From Stenotrophomonas ginsengisoli (GTDB lineage: Bacteria > Pseudomonadota > Gammaproteobacteria > Xanthomonadales > Xanthomonadaceae), in contig NZ_LDJM01000025.1 of NCBI RefSeq assembly GCF_001431485.1, positions 56,874-120,873 on the forward strand: a stretch of DNA of 64,000 nt. The letters are read 5' to 3'. The number at the start of each line of letters is the position of its first letter. The first letter of the stretch is position 1. The position numbers and the translations under genes were made by a program. Below, one piece after another: positions 8,173 through 17,665 of the stretch. A model generated the notes under the pieces. That model did no database searches and was not told the DNA's origin. It was given only the letters and a program-made list of their open reading frames with translations.

Positions 8173-9858
8173 TCAAACCCTGATCAAGGGCACATCAATT
8201 TTTGGCAGCAGACGCGAGGTGAAGTAGCGATCCTTGTAGTAACGGATCTTGTCGCACTTGACCGGGTGCGGGATGCCTTCATACAGGAAGACCTCGCTGT
8301 CATTGCCCATGGCCTTGAGCTCCTGCGGCAGCATCAACGCACGGCGCTCCTCGCTGTGGCTGGTGGTCACACTGTTGCTGGGACCATTGGAGTGGGACTT
8401 GTTGCGCTTGCGGATGGTGGTGTAACCCAGCATTTCCGAGTAGTCATTGGCATCCTGCTGCTCGCGCGGCGCATACAGGATCTGCAAGGCATGGTTGGTG
8501 ATGATGGTGCGCGAGACATCCCTGCCGTAGGTCGCATCGAGCTGGGCCATGGACTGGATGATCGGCAGCAGGCGCACGTTGTAGCCGGCCATGTAGGACA
8601 CGGCCGAGGCAATGATGTCCACTCGTCCGATCGCGGTGAATTCATCCATCAGCAGCAGCACCTGGTGCTTGAGCTCCGGGTTGGCCTGCGGCAACTCCCG
8701 CGTGTTGAGGTTGATGATCTGGCTGAAGAACAGGTTGATGATCAGCCGGCTCTCGGCCAGCTTGTTGGGCTGGATGCCGATGTAGATGGTCATGCGCTGC
8801 TTGCGCAGCGCAGTCAGGTCGAAATCATCGGCACTGGTGGCCGCATCCAGGACCGGGTTGATCCAGGCATTGAGCGGCTCCTTGAACGTACCCATGATGG
8901 AGGCAAAGGTTTCATCGGCCTGCGACAGCAGGTTGGCAAACGCCTGGCGCGACTTGTCACTCAGGAACGGCCGCTGCGCCAGCTGTTGCAGGAACTTGCG
9001 CAGGTCGGTGCCATCGCCCGATGACAGGCGATAGATCGCCCCCAGGGTGGGCGCCGCGCCGGCGGGGAAGCCGATGGCGATCTCATCGTCCCGGTTCTCG
9101 AACAGGTACAGGGAAAAGGCCATGAAGGCATTGCGCGCCTGGCTGACCCAGAATTTCTGGTCATCACTGCCATCGGGATACAACATCGCCGCGATGGCCA
9201 TCAGGTCAGAGACACGGAAGGCCGGATCTGCCGAAACATAAGTGAGCGGATTCCAGCGATGGGTGCGGCGATCCTCGGCAAACGGATTGAACAGGAACAC
9301 CTTCTGCCCCTGGCTGGCACGCCAGCCCGAGGTCAGGTCGTAGTTCTCCTGCTTGATGTCCAGCACCACCATCGATTCCTGGTAGTCCAGCAGGTTGGGG
9401 ATGACCACCCCCACACCCTTGCCCGAGCGGGTGGGCGCGGCCAGGATGGCGAACTGCTGCCCTGACAGGCGTACCAGGCGGCCACCGAACTTGCCGACCA
9501 CGATCCCGGTCTTTTCCTTCTTGAACAGCCCGGCACTGGACAGATCCCCCGCCGTGGCAAAACGGGCATCGCCGTGCAGCTGCTGCCCCTTGTCACGCAG
9601 CAGCAGGTACAGCACACCCAGGCACAGCAGCAGCGGCAAGCCGAAACCAAGCACGCCAGCCAGGCGGATGCGCCCCACATACGGCTGCACCTGCGGCAGA
9701 TCCATGGCCGCCAGATAGGTGTAGTAGGTATCCAACTGCATCGGCACATGACCGAGCCCGAGCAAGCGCAAGGTCAACCAACCGGAGAACACATAACCAA
9801 GCAGCAGCCCGGCCAGCACGGCCCCCACCACCCACAACATCCTGTTCCTGCGCAACAC
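8173..9858 (-). CDS. virD4: VirD4, T4SS coupling ATPase
   Basis: VirD4 is the membrane coupling protein that recruits substrates; in Xanthomonas-type systems it recognises the XVIPCD tail of effectors. From a GTG at 9858 the protein is 561 residues; GGGAGG lies just upstream, and TTG 9855 or ATG 9840 are alternatives. Two or three N-terminal transmembrane helices (within about residues 1-90) precede a Walker A (APTRSGKGVG, near residue 130) and a Walker B (LLLMDEFTAIG). The all-alpha domain lies between them. It is upstream of virB7 on the same strand, the X. citri order, but the 362-bp gap suggests a separate transcript. Confidence 0.93.
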   Translation of the reverse strand: MLRRNRMLWVVGAVLAGLLLGYVFSGWLTLRLLGLGHVPMQLDTYYTYLAAMDLPQVQPYVGRIRLAGVLGFGLPLLLCLGVLYLLLRDKGQQLHGDARFATAGDLSSAGLFKKEKTGIVVGKFGGRLVRLSGQQFAILAAPTRSGKGVGVVIPNLLDYQESMVVLDIKQENYDLTSGWRASQGQKVFLFNPFAEDRRTHRWNPLTYVSADPAFRVSDLMAIAAMLYPDGSDDQKFWVSQARNAFMAFSLYLFENRDDEIAIGFPAGAAPTLGAIYRLSSGDGTDLRKFLQQLAQRPFLSDKSRQAFANLLSQADETFASIMGTFKEPLNAWINPVLDAATSADDFDLTALRKQRMTIYIGIQPNKLAESRLIINLFFSQIINLNTRELPQANPELKHQVLLLMDEFTAIGRVDIIASAVSYMAGYNVRLLPIIQSMAQLDATYGRDVSRTIITNHALQILYAPREQQDANDYSEMLGYTTIRKRNKSHSNGPSNSVTTSHSEERRALMLPQELKAMGNDSEVFLYEGIPHPVKCDKIRYYKDRYFTSRLLPKIDVPLIRV

Positions 9859-10014
9859 AACGCCTCCCTGTCCGGACAACCACGCAACCACGGCAGACAC
9901 GGCACAACTGCCGTGCAACCACTGATGTTGCCCCAGTCGATGACCGATAGTGCCACCGAATCAATGGCAATCTACCGTTTTGCAAAACGCCGCACAGTTC
10001 AGGGCGAAAAACAG

Positions 10015-10042
10015 GCACAAAAAAACCAGGCAGCGCCTGGTT
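10015..10042 (-). terminator. Rho-independent terminator after the tRNA-Val pair
   Basis: An 8-bp stem (AACCAGGC/GCCTGGTT) with a 3-base loop is followed on the minus strand by a run of T. It lies directly downstream of the second tRNA-Val gene. Confidence 0.8.
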
Positions 10043-10064
10043 GTTTTTTCACTTCGCGAAGAAG

Positions 10065-10139
10065 TGGTGGGCGGTACAGGGTTCGAACCTGTGACCCCTA
10101 CCATGTCAAGGTAGTGCTCTACCGCTGAGCTAACCGCCC
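10065..10139 (-). tRNA. tRNA-Val (GAC), second copy
   Basis: The minus strand folds as a complete tRNA: acceptor GGGCGGT/ACCGCCC, D arm TAGCTCAGCGG, anticodon stem CTACC/GGTAG with loop TTGACAT (anticodon GAC, valine), and T arm with GGTTCGAACC. The 3' CCA is encoded. It is identical over all 75 bases to the copy at 10210-10284. Confidence 0.96.
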
Positions 10140-10209
10140 ACTGGGCACCGAATCTCGTTTCGGCAAAACCAAGGTTTTCTGGTCTCATACGCCACTTCCA
10201 ACTTGGAAG

Positions 10210-10284
10210 TGGTGGGCGGTACAGGGTTCGAACCTGTGACCCCTACCATGTCAAGGTAGTGCTCTACCGCTGAGCTAACCGCCC
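10210..10284 (-). tRNA. tRNA-Val (GAC), first copy
   Basis: This 75-base tRNA is identical to the downstream copy, with anticodon GAC in the TTGACAT loop and an encoded CCA. It is the promoter-proximal gene of a two-tRNA transcript: a good sigma-70 promoter lies about 33 bp upstream and a terminator follows the second copy. Confidence 0.96.
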
Positions 10285-10316
10285 TTCGCGTTCCGCCGTA
10301 GCGTTGCGAGGTGCGT

Positions 10317-10345
10317 ATATTAGGCAAGATTTTTCACTTGTGCAA
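10317..10345 (-). promoter_or_regulatory. Sigma-70 promoter for the tRNA-Val pair
   Basis: On the minus strand a -35 element TTGCAC (10340-10345) is separated by exactly 17 bases from a -10 element TAATAT (10317-10322). The discriminator and start region are GC-rich before the first tRNA. Confidence 0.75.
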
Positions 10346-10363
10346 GCCCTTTGTGAAAATATT

Positions 10364-12400
10364 TCACATCAGGCTCGCTTCCTGCAATTTCTGGATCTGG
10401 TCACGCACCCGGGCGGCATCCTCGAACTCCAGGTCTCGGGCATGCTGATACATCACCTGCTCCAGCCGCTTGAGCTCGGCCGCCTGCTGCGCCGCCGACA
10501 GTCGCAGGTAGCTGCTGGTGGCGTCGGCCACCTGGGCCGCCCGCTCCCGCCCCTTGCCCTTGCTGCCCCGCCCGGTCGACGGTGCCGCATCACTGCTGCT
10601 GCCCACATCCAGTACATCGGTAATGGTGCGTGCCACCGACCGCGGCACGATGCCATGCAACTCGTTGTACTCGACCTGCTTGCTGCGACGACGGTCCGTT
10701 TCGTCAATGGCCGCCTGCATCGAACGGGTGATGCGGTCGGCATACAGGATCGCCCTGCCCCGCACGTTGCGGGCGGCCCGGCCGATGGTCTGGATCAGCG
10801 AGCCGGTGGAGCGCAGGAAGCCCTCCTTGTCAGCATCCAGGATGGCCACCAACGAGACCTCGGGCATGTCCAGGCCTTCGCGCAGCAGGTTGATGCCGAC
10901 CAGCACATCGAACTTGCCCAGGCGAAGGTCGCGAATGATCTCCACCCGCTCCACCGTGTCCACATCCGAATGCAGGTAACGCACAGCGATACCATGTTCG
11001 GACAGGTATTCGGTGAGGTTTTCAGCCATGCGCTTGGTCAGGGTGGTAACCAGCACACGGTCGCCCTGGGCGATGCGCTCTCGCGCCTGGCCCATCAGGT
11101 CATCCACCTGGGTAGCCACGGGGCGAATCTCCACCACCGGATCGATCAGGCCGGTCGGGCGCACCACCAGTTCGGTGATTTCCTCGCTGGCCTCACGCAA
11201 TTCATAGGGCCCGGGCGTGGCCGACACGTAGATTGCACGCGGGCAACGCGCCTCCCACTCTTCAAAGCGCAAGGGCCGGTTGTCCAATGCCGAGGGCAGG
11301 CGGAAACCGAACTCCACCAGGGTTTCCTTGCGCGAGCGGTCACCCTTGTACATTGCGCCGATCTGCGGAATGGTCACATGCGACTCGTCAATGACCAGCA
11401 AGGCATCGGCCGGCAGGTAATCAAACAGGGTCGGCGGCGGCTCACCTGGCCCCTTGCCGGTCAAGTGGCGTGAGTAGTTTTCGATGCCGTTGCAGTAACC
11501 CACCTCGGCCATCATTTCGATGTCGTACTGGGTCCGTTGGGCAAGACGCTGCGCCTCGACCAGCTTGTTGGCCGCATACAGCTGCTCCAGGCGCTCCTTC
11601 AATTCAACCTTGACCGTCTCGATCGCCGCCAGCACCCGCTCACGGGTGGTGGCGTAATGGGTCTTGGGATAGATGGTGTAGCGCGGCAGCTTGCGCAGGC
11701 TTTCGCCGGTGAGCGGGTCGAACATGCTCAACTGCTCGACCTCACCATCGAACAACTCGATACGCACCGCCTCGCTGTCCGATTCGGCCGGGAACACATC
11801 CACCACCTCGCCACGCACCCGGAAGCTGCCGCGTTCCAGCTCGTATTCGTTGCGCGTGTACTGCAAGGCGGTGAGATGGTTGATCAGGTCACGCTGCTCG
11901 ATCCGCTCGCCACGCGACAGGATCAGGCGCATGGACAGGTAATCTTCCGGCGCACCCAGGCCATAGATCGCCGAGACCGTGGCCACCACGATCACATCAC
12001 GCCGGCTCAGCAGGGCCTTGGTGGCGGCCAGGCGCATCTGCTCGATGTGTTCGTTGATCGAACTGTCCTTCTCGATGAAGGTGTCCGACGAGGGCACATA
12101 GGCCTCGGGCTGGTAATAGTCGTAGTAACTGACGAAGTACTCCACCGCGTTGTCCGGGAAGAACTGCTTGAACTCTCCGTACAACTGCGCGGCCAAAGTC
12201 TTGTTGGGCGCCATCACCAGGGTCGGCTTCTGCACCCGCTGCACGACATTGGCGATGGTGTAGGTCTTGCCCGAGCCGGTGACACCCAGCAACGTCTGCT
12301 TGGCAATGCCCGCCTCGAAATTCTCCGACAGCTTGTCGATCGCCTGCGGCTGGTCACCGGCAGGTTTATACGGGGAGGACAGGACGAAACGCTCTGACAT
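10364..12400 (-). CDS. uvrB: UvrB, excinuclease ABC subunit B
   Basis: UvrB is the damage-verifying helicase of nucleotide excision repair; it receives lesions from UvrA and recruits UvrC. The 678-residue protein starting [17 protein letters not shown] matches the usual length (E. coli 673). It has Walker A GVTGSGKT near residue 40, the beta-hairpin region with [11 protein letters not shown], the helicase motifs DESH and QTIGRAARN, and a C-terminal UVR domain ([14 protein letters not shown]) that binds UvrC. The ATG at 12400 is chosen from homology; the frame is open about 50 codons further upstream. A TATACT hexamer lies about 35 bases upstream, but I find no clear LexA box. Confidence 0.97.
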   Translation of the reverse strand: MSERFVLSSPYKPAGDQPQAIDKLSENFEAGIAKQTLLGVTGSGKTYTIANVVQRVQKPTLVMAPNKTLAAQLYGEFKQFFPDNAVEYFVSYYDYYQPEAYVPSSDTFIEKDSSINEHIEQMRLAATKALLSRRDVIVVATVSAIYGLGAPEDYLSMRLILSRGERIEQRDLINHLTALQYTRNEYELERGSFRVRGEVVDVFPAESDSEAVRIELFDGEVEQLSMFDPLTGESLRKLPRYTIYPKTHYATTRERVLAAIETVKVELKERLEQLYAANKLVEAQRLAQRTQYDIEMMAEVGYCNGIENYSRHLTGKGPGEPPPTLFDYLPADALLVIDESHVTIPQIGAMYKGDRSRKETLVEFGFRLPSALDNRPLRFEEWEARCPRAIYVSATPGPYELREASEEITELVVRPTGLIDPVVEIRPVATQVDDLMGQARERIAQGDRVLVTTLTKRMAENLTEYLSEHGIAVRYLHSDVDTVERVEIIRDLRLGKFDVLVGINLLREGLDMPEVSLVAILDADKEGFLRSTGSLIQTIGRAARNVRGRAILYADRITRSMQAAIDETDRRRSKQVEYNELHGIVPRSVARTITDVLDVGSSSDAAPSTGRGSKGKGRERAAQVADATSSYLRLSAAQQAAELKRLEQVMYQHARDLEFEDAARVRDQIQKLQEASLM

Positions 12401-12573
12401 GGCCACACACAGCAGGACAAACAGCCTTGAAGTATAGCCGTCTGTCTGAACTCCCCCCGGTGAAAGACGACTGCCGTCCGACCACCACCCCCACCGCCGG
12501 CGACAGCCCGCCCTGATCGACCGCACGCACTGCCCGGCACAGGCTGCAGGCATCGCCAACGAAGGGCAAAGCC

Positions 12574-13086
12574 ATGGCCACCACCACGCATGTTCATCCG
12601 GCTGTCGCAGGCTTCAGCCTGATCGAACTGCTGATTACCCTCAGCGTGGCGGCGATCGTGCTCGGCATCAGTGCGCCGGCCCTGCAAGGCTTTGCTGCAC
12701 GCCAGGCCTTGATCAGCGCCAGCAACAGCCTGGTCACCGGCCTGCAACTGGCACGCTATCAAGCCATCACCAGCGGATCGGCCGTGCGCCTGTGCCCTGC
12801 CCATGAAAGCGGAGGCTGCGCCGACCGCACGGCCTGGTCGCACGGCTGGCTGGTCCAGCCCGAAACTATCTCAACATTGCCCGTCCAGCACCGAGGCCAG
12901 TTGCCGGCAGGCATGACGGTAAGCCTGAGCCAAGGACGCCAGCATGTCCGCTTCCTGCCCGATGGCCGCAGCCCCGGCACCAACCTGACCCTGCAGGTGT
13001 GCAGCCGCAGCCAGGCCGCACGGCAGATCATCATCAGCAACAGCGGCCGTGTGCGCAGCGGCCCGATCAGCACCATGCCGTGTTGA
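12574..13086 (+). CDS. GspH/FimT-family type IV pseudopilin
   Basis: This is a prepilin-like protein of 170 residues with a type III signal: a short leader ending in Gly, then [19 protein letters not shown], so PilD-type cleavage is expected before the Phe at about residue 14. The C-terminal part fits the GspH/FimT domain, including the FLPDGR segment and paired cysteines near the C-terminus. It stands alone between uvrB (divergent) and tRNA-Asn, away from the main minor-pilin operon, but its fold is the same as FimT there. A GAAGGG ribosome site precedes the ATG. It may be a minor pilin involved in pilus assembly or DNA uptake; the exact role is not evident. Confidence 0.85.
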   Translation: MATTTHVHPAVAGFSLIELLITLSVAAIVLGISAPALQGFAARQALISASNSLVTGLQLARYQAITSGSAVRLCPAHESGGCADRTAWSHGWLVQPETISTLPVQHRGQLPAGMTVSLSQGRQHVRFLPDGRSPGTNLTLQVCSRSQAARQIIISNSGRVRSGPISTMPC

Positions 13087-13136
13087 TCCATAAAAGCCTT
13101 GCGCAAGCCGAAATTCAACAGTAGAATGCACGCCAT

Positions 13137-13213
13137 GCCCGAATAGCTCAGCCGGTTAGAGCACTTGACTGTTAATCAGGGGGTCGTTGGTTCGAGTCCA
13201 ACTTCGGGCGCCA
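13137..13213 (+). tRNA. tRNA-Asn (GTT)
   Basis: Complete 77-base tRNA: acceptor GCCCGAA/TTCGGGC, anticodon loop CTGTTAA (anticodon GTT, asparagine), T arm with GGTTCGAGTCC and an encoded CCA. Confidence 0.96.
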
Positions 13214-13222
13214 CATTCAAAA

Positions 13223-13248
13223 GCCGCAGCAAACGCTGCGGCTTTTTT
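13223..13248 (+). terminator. Rho-independent terminator of tRNA-Asn
   Basis: A perfect 8-bp stem (GCCGCAGC/GCTGCGGC) with an AAAC loop is followed by six T residues, ten bases after the tRNA. Confidence 0.9.
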
Positions 13249-13280
13249 GTTGCCCTTATCGCAGGCCAGGCAATCACACA

Positions 13281-13316
13281 AACAACAACGCCCGGCATAG
13301 CCGGGCGTTGTTGTTC
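13281..13316 (-). terminator. Terminator of the minor-pilin operon
   Basis: A long perfect inverted repeat (AACAACAACGCCCGGC, 3-base loop, complement) lies 16 bp beyond the pilE stop on the minus strand. It ends in a mixed GTTGTT tract and could serve both strands. Confidence 0.75.
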
Positions 13317-13331
13317 ATCACTGCCGCGTCA

Positions 13332-13745
13332 TTACCAGCACTGTGCCGGCGATGCACTGGCCGTACCCGACACCGCCCTGCCCCCCACATTGGTCAGGCT
13401 CAGGGTGCCGCATTTGGTGTCACGGGCCAATTGCTGCCCTTGTGGCGTAGCCGTGATGGTGTAACTGCGCGCAGCAGCAGCCCCAACAAAACCCACCTGA
13501 TAATGCGCATCCAGCCCATTGGCACACTGCACCAGCGCTGCGCCAACATAGGTCAGGTTGGTGGTGTAGAAGCGCTCCAGCAGCTGCTGGTTTTCCAGCA
13601 GACAGGCCGCCGCCGCTGCCCGCCGGGTCTTGGTGACGTGGTTGTTGTAGCTCGGGTAGGCAATCGCCGCCAGGATGGCGATGATGACCACCGCGATCAT
13701 GACTTCAATCAAGGTGAAACCCTGTTGCTTGGCAGGACGGTTCAT
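13332..13745 (-). CDS. pilE: PilE, type IV minor pilin
   Basis: PilE is a minor pilin of the type IV pilus tip complex. The 137-residue precursor has the classical leader and mature start (GFTLIEVMIAVVIIAILAAI; PilD cleavage after Gly9), Glu5 of the mature protein, then a globular part with three cysteines including a C-terminal pair. It is the last gene of fimT-pilV-pilW-pilX-pilY1-pilE, 9 bp after pilY1, and is followed by a strong terminator. Confidence 0.9.
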   Translation of the reverse strand: MNRPAKQQGFTLIEVMIAVVIIAILAAIAYPSYNNHVTKTRRAAAAACLLENQQLLERFYTTNLTYVGAALVQCANGLDAHYQVGFVGAAAARSYTITATPQGQQLARDTKCGTLSLTNVGGRAVSGTASASPAQCW

Positions 13746-13754
13746 TGCTCAACC

Positions 13755-16700
13755 TCAGTTCTGTAGGACTTCGCGCCAGGAAACCCGGCCAACATTGCGT
13801 GCTTCACGGATCTGTACACTGCCGAGCTTGCCCGACGAGCCACCCACCACGGCCAGGCCCCGCAGCAGCTCGGCCAGGGTCGGCATGCCGACGCCCAGGT
13901 CAACCGAGCCCACCGGCAGCTTGTCATCACCGATGACCTCGTCTTCAAACACACCATCACCGTCCAGGTCGAACAAAGACGGCCCGGTGCTGGTGCCGGT
14001 GTAGGCATCGAGTGCATTGAGGTAACCGCGACCATCGGCCTGGCAGGCATCAGCCGTGGGAATGACCGAAGAAACGACCAGCACATCGCCATACAACTGG
14101 GCATCGCTCACCACCCGCTCGCCTTCGGGCACTCCCGGGGCTGGTGGCTTCTGTGGCGTCAACAGGTCGATGTACCAGCCCTTGGAACCCGACGGCAGCG
14201 GCTGGCGACGCTCGAATGCGCGCACCGGAGTACCGGCCAGCGTAGCGGCTTCCTGAATGCTGCGCCGGGTCAGGTTGGCCGAGGCACCACTGCGGGCCTT
14301 GTCGGTACCGTCATCAACAAACCCGTACAGGCTCTGCACGGTCTTGGTGGTCATGTCGCCAGTGGTCATCAAACGCCCGGTGCCGAAGAAGACCCAGGGC
14401 ATGTAAGTGCGCGGATGGAAGGCAACCGTCAACCCACCGGTGATTGGCTGGCGCTGGCCGTCGGCATTGGTAGCCGCGAAAAGGGGCGCGTTTCCAAGCA
14501 CCCCCCAGGTCGCAGTACTGCCGGCGGCCAGGTCGAACTTCCAGACATTGCCCAGCATGTCTCCGCCATAGACATAGTCCACCGTGCCGTTGCCATCGGC
14601 GTCCCAGCCCACCGCCGAAGTCAAGCCATTGGCGTCGGCAGAATCGGTTACCGCAGAGCCTACGCCGGTATCGATCTGCTTGATCAAATTGCCGTTTTGC
14701 AGGTTGTACATCAACAAGCCTGCCCTGCCACTGGTGCTGTTCACCCCATTGGCCACAATGACCGCAGTCACGCCATTGTTCAGACGGGCGATGATCGGCT
14801 TGGCCTGTACGAGCCCCATCAGCTCGGACTGGCCGCGCACCTCCCATTTGAAATCAGAGGCCCCGAACGAACCGGGTGTGGTTACATCCAGCGCGTAGAG
14901 CCCTTTGCCACCCTTGCCCAGGGCACCGACCAGAATGTTCTTGTCCGCCCCCTGGACACGTGTGGAGACGGTGATCGGCCCGTCCACAAAATATCGATGG
15001 CCATAATCCGGCCGGCTCATGCCCGCCAGATCGCTCCAGTTGATGCCACCCGGGATGTAGGCAAACAGCTCGTTGCCATTGGTGGCGTCAATTGCATGCA
15101 TCATGCCGTCATTGCTGCCGATATACAGGGTTTCAGTCTCGGGCACATACGCCGGTGACGAGCTGACGATATCGCCAAGCAGGTGATTGCGATTGCGCAG
15201 GGTGCCGCCATTGCGCAGCTCTTTACTGCGGTCGCCGGCCAGGTAGGCAGCATTGTCAGCACCCGTTACCGGGTAGTTGATGACACCGGTTCTGGTCAAC
15301 TGGGTACGCCGTGCATCGGAAAGCCCGGAAGGGAATGCCACTGCGGCGGTGGCATCATCATTGCCGGCGAATATCTTGCGCCCGCTGGCCGGAATGCCGG
15401 CGCTGGCACGCCAGCTGGCCGTGCTGCTGACAGCCCCTGCGGTAGAAACCGGGAAGGCCTGGACCTCACCGGTCCACACACCGGAAATGTAGCTGGCCTG
15501 GTAGAGACGGGTGCCACCGTCGATGGAGGTCGAGTTGGCGGCGACATTGGAAAACGAGCCGGTACGTTCGGTGATGGCCGCCAATGCAGCCTTCAGGCCC
15601 GCTGCAAAGGCATCCGGATCACTGGCGGCCACGAACTCGCCATGGCCGTTGAGGGCCGCATGCAGCAAGTCGTCGATGTTGGCCACGGCATTATTTGATG
15701 GCCTTGGCCACGCCACCGGGGCACCATTAATCCTGGGGCCACCATCGGCAATCACCTGGGCCACAGAGGATTGGTCGACGGTGCCCTTCAGGCCAATGGA
15801 AATGCCGAAGGTCACCATATGCTGCCAAAACGCCGGGTTGGCCCCGGTTGTGGGAACATTGTTGGCCAGGTCCGGGCGCAGGTCTTTTTTCCAGTATTCC
15901 ATCGCCACGTCGGCCAGTGTATTGCCATCACTGGAGGCATAAGGCGCACGGGGCTCATAGCGGTAGCTCTGCCCGCTTGGGCCGGTGATCGTACTACCGG
16001 CGCTATTGTCCTGTTCACCGGGATTGTAATTCTGGTTGTTCCAGAAGCCATCGGTGGTCAAGATGGAGAAGTTCTGCCGGCACGACAGCTGGCTGCTCCC
16101 CTTTTCAGGGCCATAGGGGCCATTTTCGTCTGTGTTGGAAAAATACTTGCCCGCATCCGCCAAGGCTCCATGCAGCGGTGTACCACCGCTACTGGTCACA
16201 GTCTGCATGCGCTGGTACCAACGGGTACGGTTGTTGTTCGCGCCCGAAGCCCCCTGGGGGTCATCGAACAGCCCTCCATTGTGCCCAATCGGAATCGGCT
16301 TGGATTGCGTCGGCCAGTTTTGACCAGTCTGGCTGCCATTACGGCCCCAAATGGTACGGAAGCCGACACGAACGTCCGTGCCCAGCTCAGAAAATGCCTG
16401 GCTGGCACCGGCCTTGGCCGCCTTCATACGGGTCCGGTGATACGACGCCCAGATAGCAAAATTCTTGCGCTCCTCAGCGTCGCTACGCCCTGTCGGCCTG
16501 AGGCTGGCACAACTCCCCCAGTCATTCGCACGGGTTCCGCAGTTCCTGTTGTCAAGGCCTCTCGTGCCGGTCCCGTACTCGGAACGGATGACGACCCCGT
16601 CCGTGTGGATTTGGTAACGATAATAGTTGGAGATATTCCGAAGCGTCGCAAGCGGGTAGGCGGAAGGATTTCGCGCCATCGCCTCGTCCTTGGGCACATA

Positions 16701-17126
16701 AAATGTCTGGGTAGACCGGGAAAGATCAGCCGTCCCCCCCGAAGCCAGGTCATTGCTGGTGAATGCTGCCGTATAGCTTGTGCCACCTGTCATCAGGCTG
16801 CCATCGGCATTCATCCACGGCTGGTAATCTTTGTATGGGTTGTAATAGACCGAGCTCAAGGTGTAGGCAAGCTTGCCTGATGTTGAATTGGTGAAATTCG
16901 ACACATTATCTGGCATGTAATCCGAGGCCATCGAGCCAGAATCATCCAGGATGAACAAGATATTCGGCGCAACCCGGGCACTGGTAGTCAAGGGGTCGGT
17001 CGGCAAAGTGATGCTGGCATGCACCGGTGCGGCCATCAGGCTGGCAACAAAGCCGAGCAGCGCGGGTGACTTGAGAAGGAAGTGACCCGCCGGCACCCGA
17101 CGCAAGGAGGTTTGTTGGTTTTTCAT
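13755..17126 (-). CDS. pilY1: PilY1, type IV pilus tip adhesin
   Basis: PilY1 is the large tip-associated protein of type IV pili, involved in adhesion, mechanosensing and pilus priming. From ATG 17126 (AGGGA ribosome site) the precursor has 1123 residues; an earlier ATG at 17138 overlaps the pilX stop and is a possible alternative. There is a signal peptide (cleavage near VHA, residue 37), then a von Willebrand A-like domain with a MIDAS motif (DDSGS, about 61-65). The C-terminal beta-propeller includes a Ca-binding loop (DADGNGTVD), and a second Asp-rich loop (DLDGDGVFED) lies near the end. All expected parts are present. Confidence 0.95.
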   Translation of the reverse strand: MKNQQTSLRRVPAGHFLLKSPALLGFVASLMAAPVHASITLPTDPLTTSARVAPNILFILDDSGSMASDYMPDNVSNFTNSTSGKLAYTLSSVYYNPYKDYQPWMNADGSLMTGGTSYTAAFTSNDLASGGTADLSRSTQTFYVPKDEAMARNPSAYPLATLRNISNYYRYQIHTDGVVIRSEYGTGTRGLDNRNCGTRANDWGSCASLRPTGRSDAEERKNFAIWASYHRTRMKAAKAGASQAFSELGTDVRVGFRTIWGRNGSQTGQNWPTQSKPIPIGHNGGLFDDPQGASGANNNRTRWYQRMQTVTSSGGTPLHGALADAGKYFSNTDENGPYGPEKGSSQLSCRQNFSILTTDGFWNNQNYNPGEQDNSAGSTITGPSGQSYRYEPRAPYASSDGNTLADVAMEYWKKDLRPDLANNVPTTGANPAFWQHMVTFGISIGLKGTVDQSSVAQVIADGGPRINGAPVAWPRPSNNAVANIDDLLHAALNGHGEFVAASDPDAFAAGLKAALAAITERTGSFSNVAANSTSIDGGTRLYQASYISGVWTGEVQAFPVSTAGAVSSTASWRASAGIPASGRKIFAGNDDATAAVAFPSGLSDARRTQLTRTGVINYPVTGADNAAYLAGDRSKELRNGGTLRNRNHLLGDIVSSSPAYVPETETLYIGSNDGMMHAIDATNGNELFAYIPGGINWSDLAGMSRPDYGHRYFVDGPITVSTRVQGADKNILVGALGKGGKGLYALDVTTPGSFGASDFKWEVRGQSELMGLVQAKPIIARLNNGVTAVIVANGVNSTSGRAGLLMYNLQNGNLIKQIDTGVGSAVTDSADANGLTSAVGWDADGNGTVDYVYGGDMLGNVWKFDLAAGSTATWGVLGNAPLFAATNADGQRQPITGGLTVAFHPRTYMPWVFFGTGRLMTTGDMTTKTVQSLYGFVDDGTDKARSGASANLTRRSIQEAATLAGTPVRAFERRQPLPSGSKGWYIDLLTPQKPPAPGVPEGERVVSDAQLYGDVLVVSSVIPTADACQADGRGYLNALDAYTGTSTGPSLFDLDGDGVFEDEVIGDDKLPVGSVDLGVGMPTLAELLRGLAVVGGSSGKLGSVQIREARNVGRVSWREVLQN

Positions 17127-17137
17127 GGCATCCCTCA

Positions 17138-17665
17138 TCACTGGACCACAAAGTTGGACTGCAAGATGACCGTGGAACGGCCGGCGGCGGTGCTGCGAGC
17201 GGTAACCCGGTAACTGGGGGCAAGGCACAATGGCGCCACCGGCACCTGGCGGTCACAACCCGGCCAGGTCGGCGACAGCCCCATGTATTCGATGAAATAG
17301 GCACCCGGCGGCGGTGCAGGCGATGCATCGGCCAGTTCCGGAGCGTCCACCCAACCGGCAAAGCCATCATCAAGCCAACGCTCGGTGGCGGTGACGTCCG
17401 GCTCGGAACACACGCCGTCGGCAGTGCAGCCGGAACCCGGCGCCGCCGGCGCTGCCGCAGCAATCAACTCGCCTTCGCGCAAAGCGGATTCGGCCGCCTG
17501 GAAGGCCAGGCTGCGCTCGTACATATTGCCGGCCATGCGCTCCTCGAGCATGGTGCTGCGCAAGATGGCGAGCCCGAGCAGGGTCATGATCAGCAGCAGC
17601 ACCAGCACCACCAGCAACGAAATGCCGCGTTGCTCACGCCCGAAATGGGGATTACGTCGGTTCAT
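17138..17665 (-). CDS. pilX: PilX, type IV pilus minor pilin-like protein
   Basis: PilX belongs to the core minor pilins that prime type IV pilus assembly. The 175-residue protein has a leader ending in Gly followed by ISLLVVLVLLLIMTLLGLAIL, the RSTMLEERMAGN motif typical of the PilX N-terminal domain, and AFQAAESALREGE. In this family mature Glu5 is replaced by an aliphatic residue, as seen here (ISLLV). The start overlaps the pilW stop by 4 bp, and the stop overlaps a possible pilY1 start. Confidence 0.93.
   Translation of the reverse strand: MNRRNPHFGREQRGISLLVVLVLLLIMTLLGLAILRSTMLEERMAGNMYERSLAFQAAESALREGELIAAAAPAAPGSGCTADGVCSEPDVTATERWLDDGFAGWVDAPELADASPAPPPGAYFIEYMGLSPTWPGCDRQVPVAPLCLAPSYRVTARSTAAGRSTVILQSNFVVQ

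Noticed and set aside
1..9858. Conjugative element interpretation of the virB/virD4 cluster
   Set aside because: No relaxase, oriT or replication gene is present, and VirB7 has the extra N0 domain of the antibacterial class.
10352..10368. Palindrome TGTGAAA-N3-TTTCACA at the end of uvrB
   Set aside because: It resembles a CRP-type site but overlaps the uvrB stop and has a 3-base centre instead of the usual 6-8, so I do not call it.
12401..12573. LexA (SOS) box upstream of uvrB
   Set aside because: I looked for paired CTGT/ACAG or TTAG/CTAA half-sites at proper spacing and saw none; only a TATACT -10-like hexamer is present.
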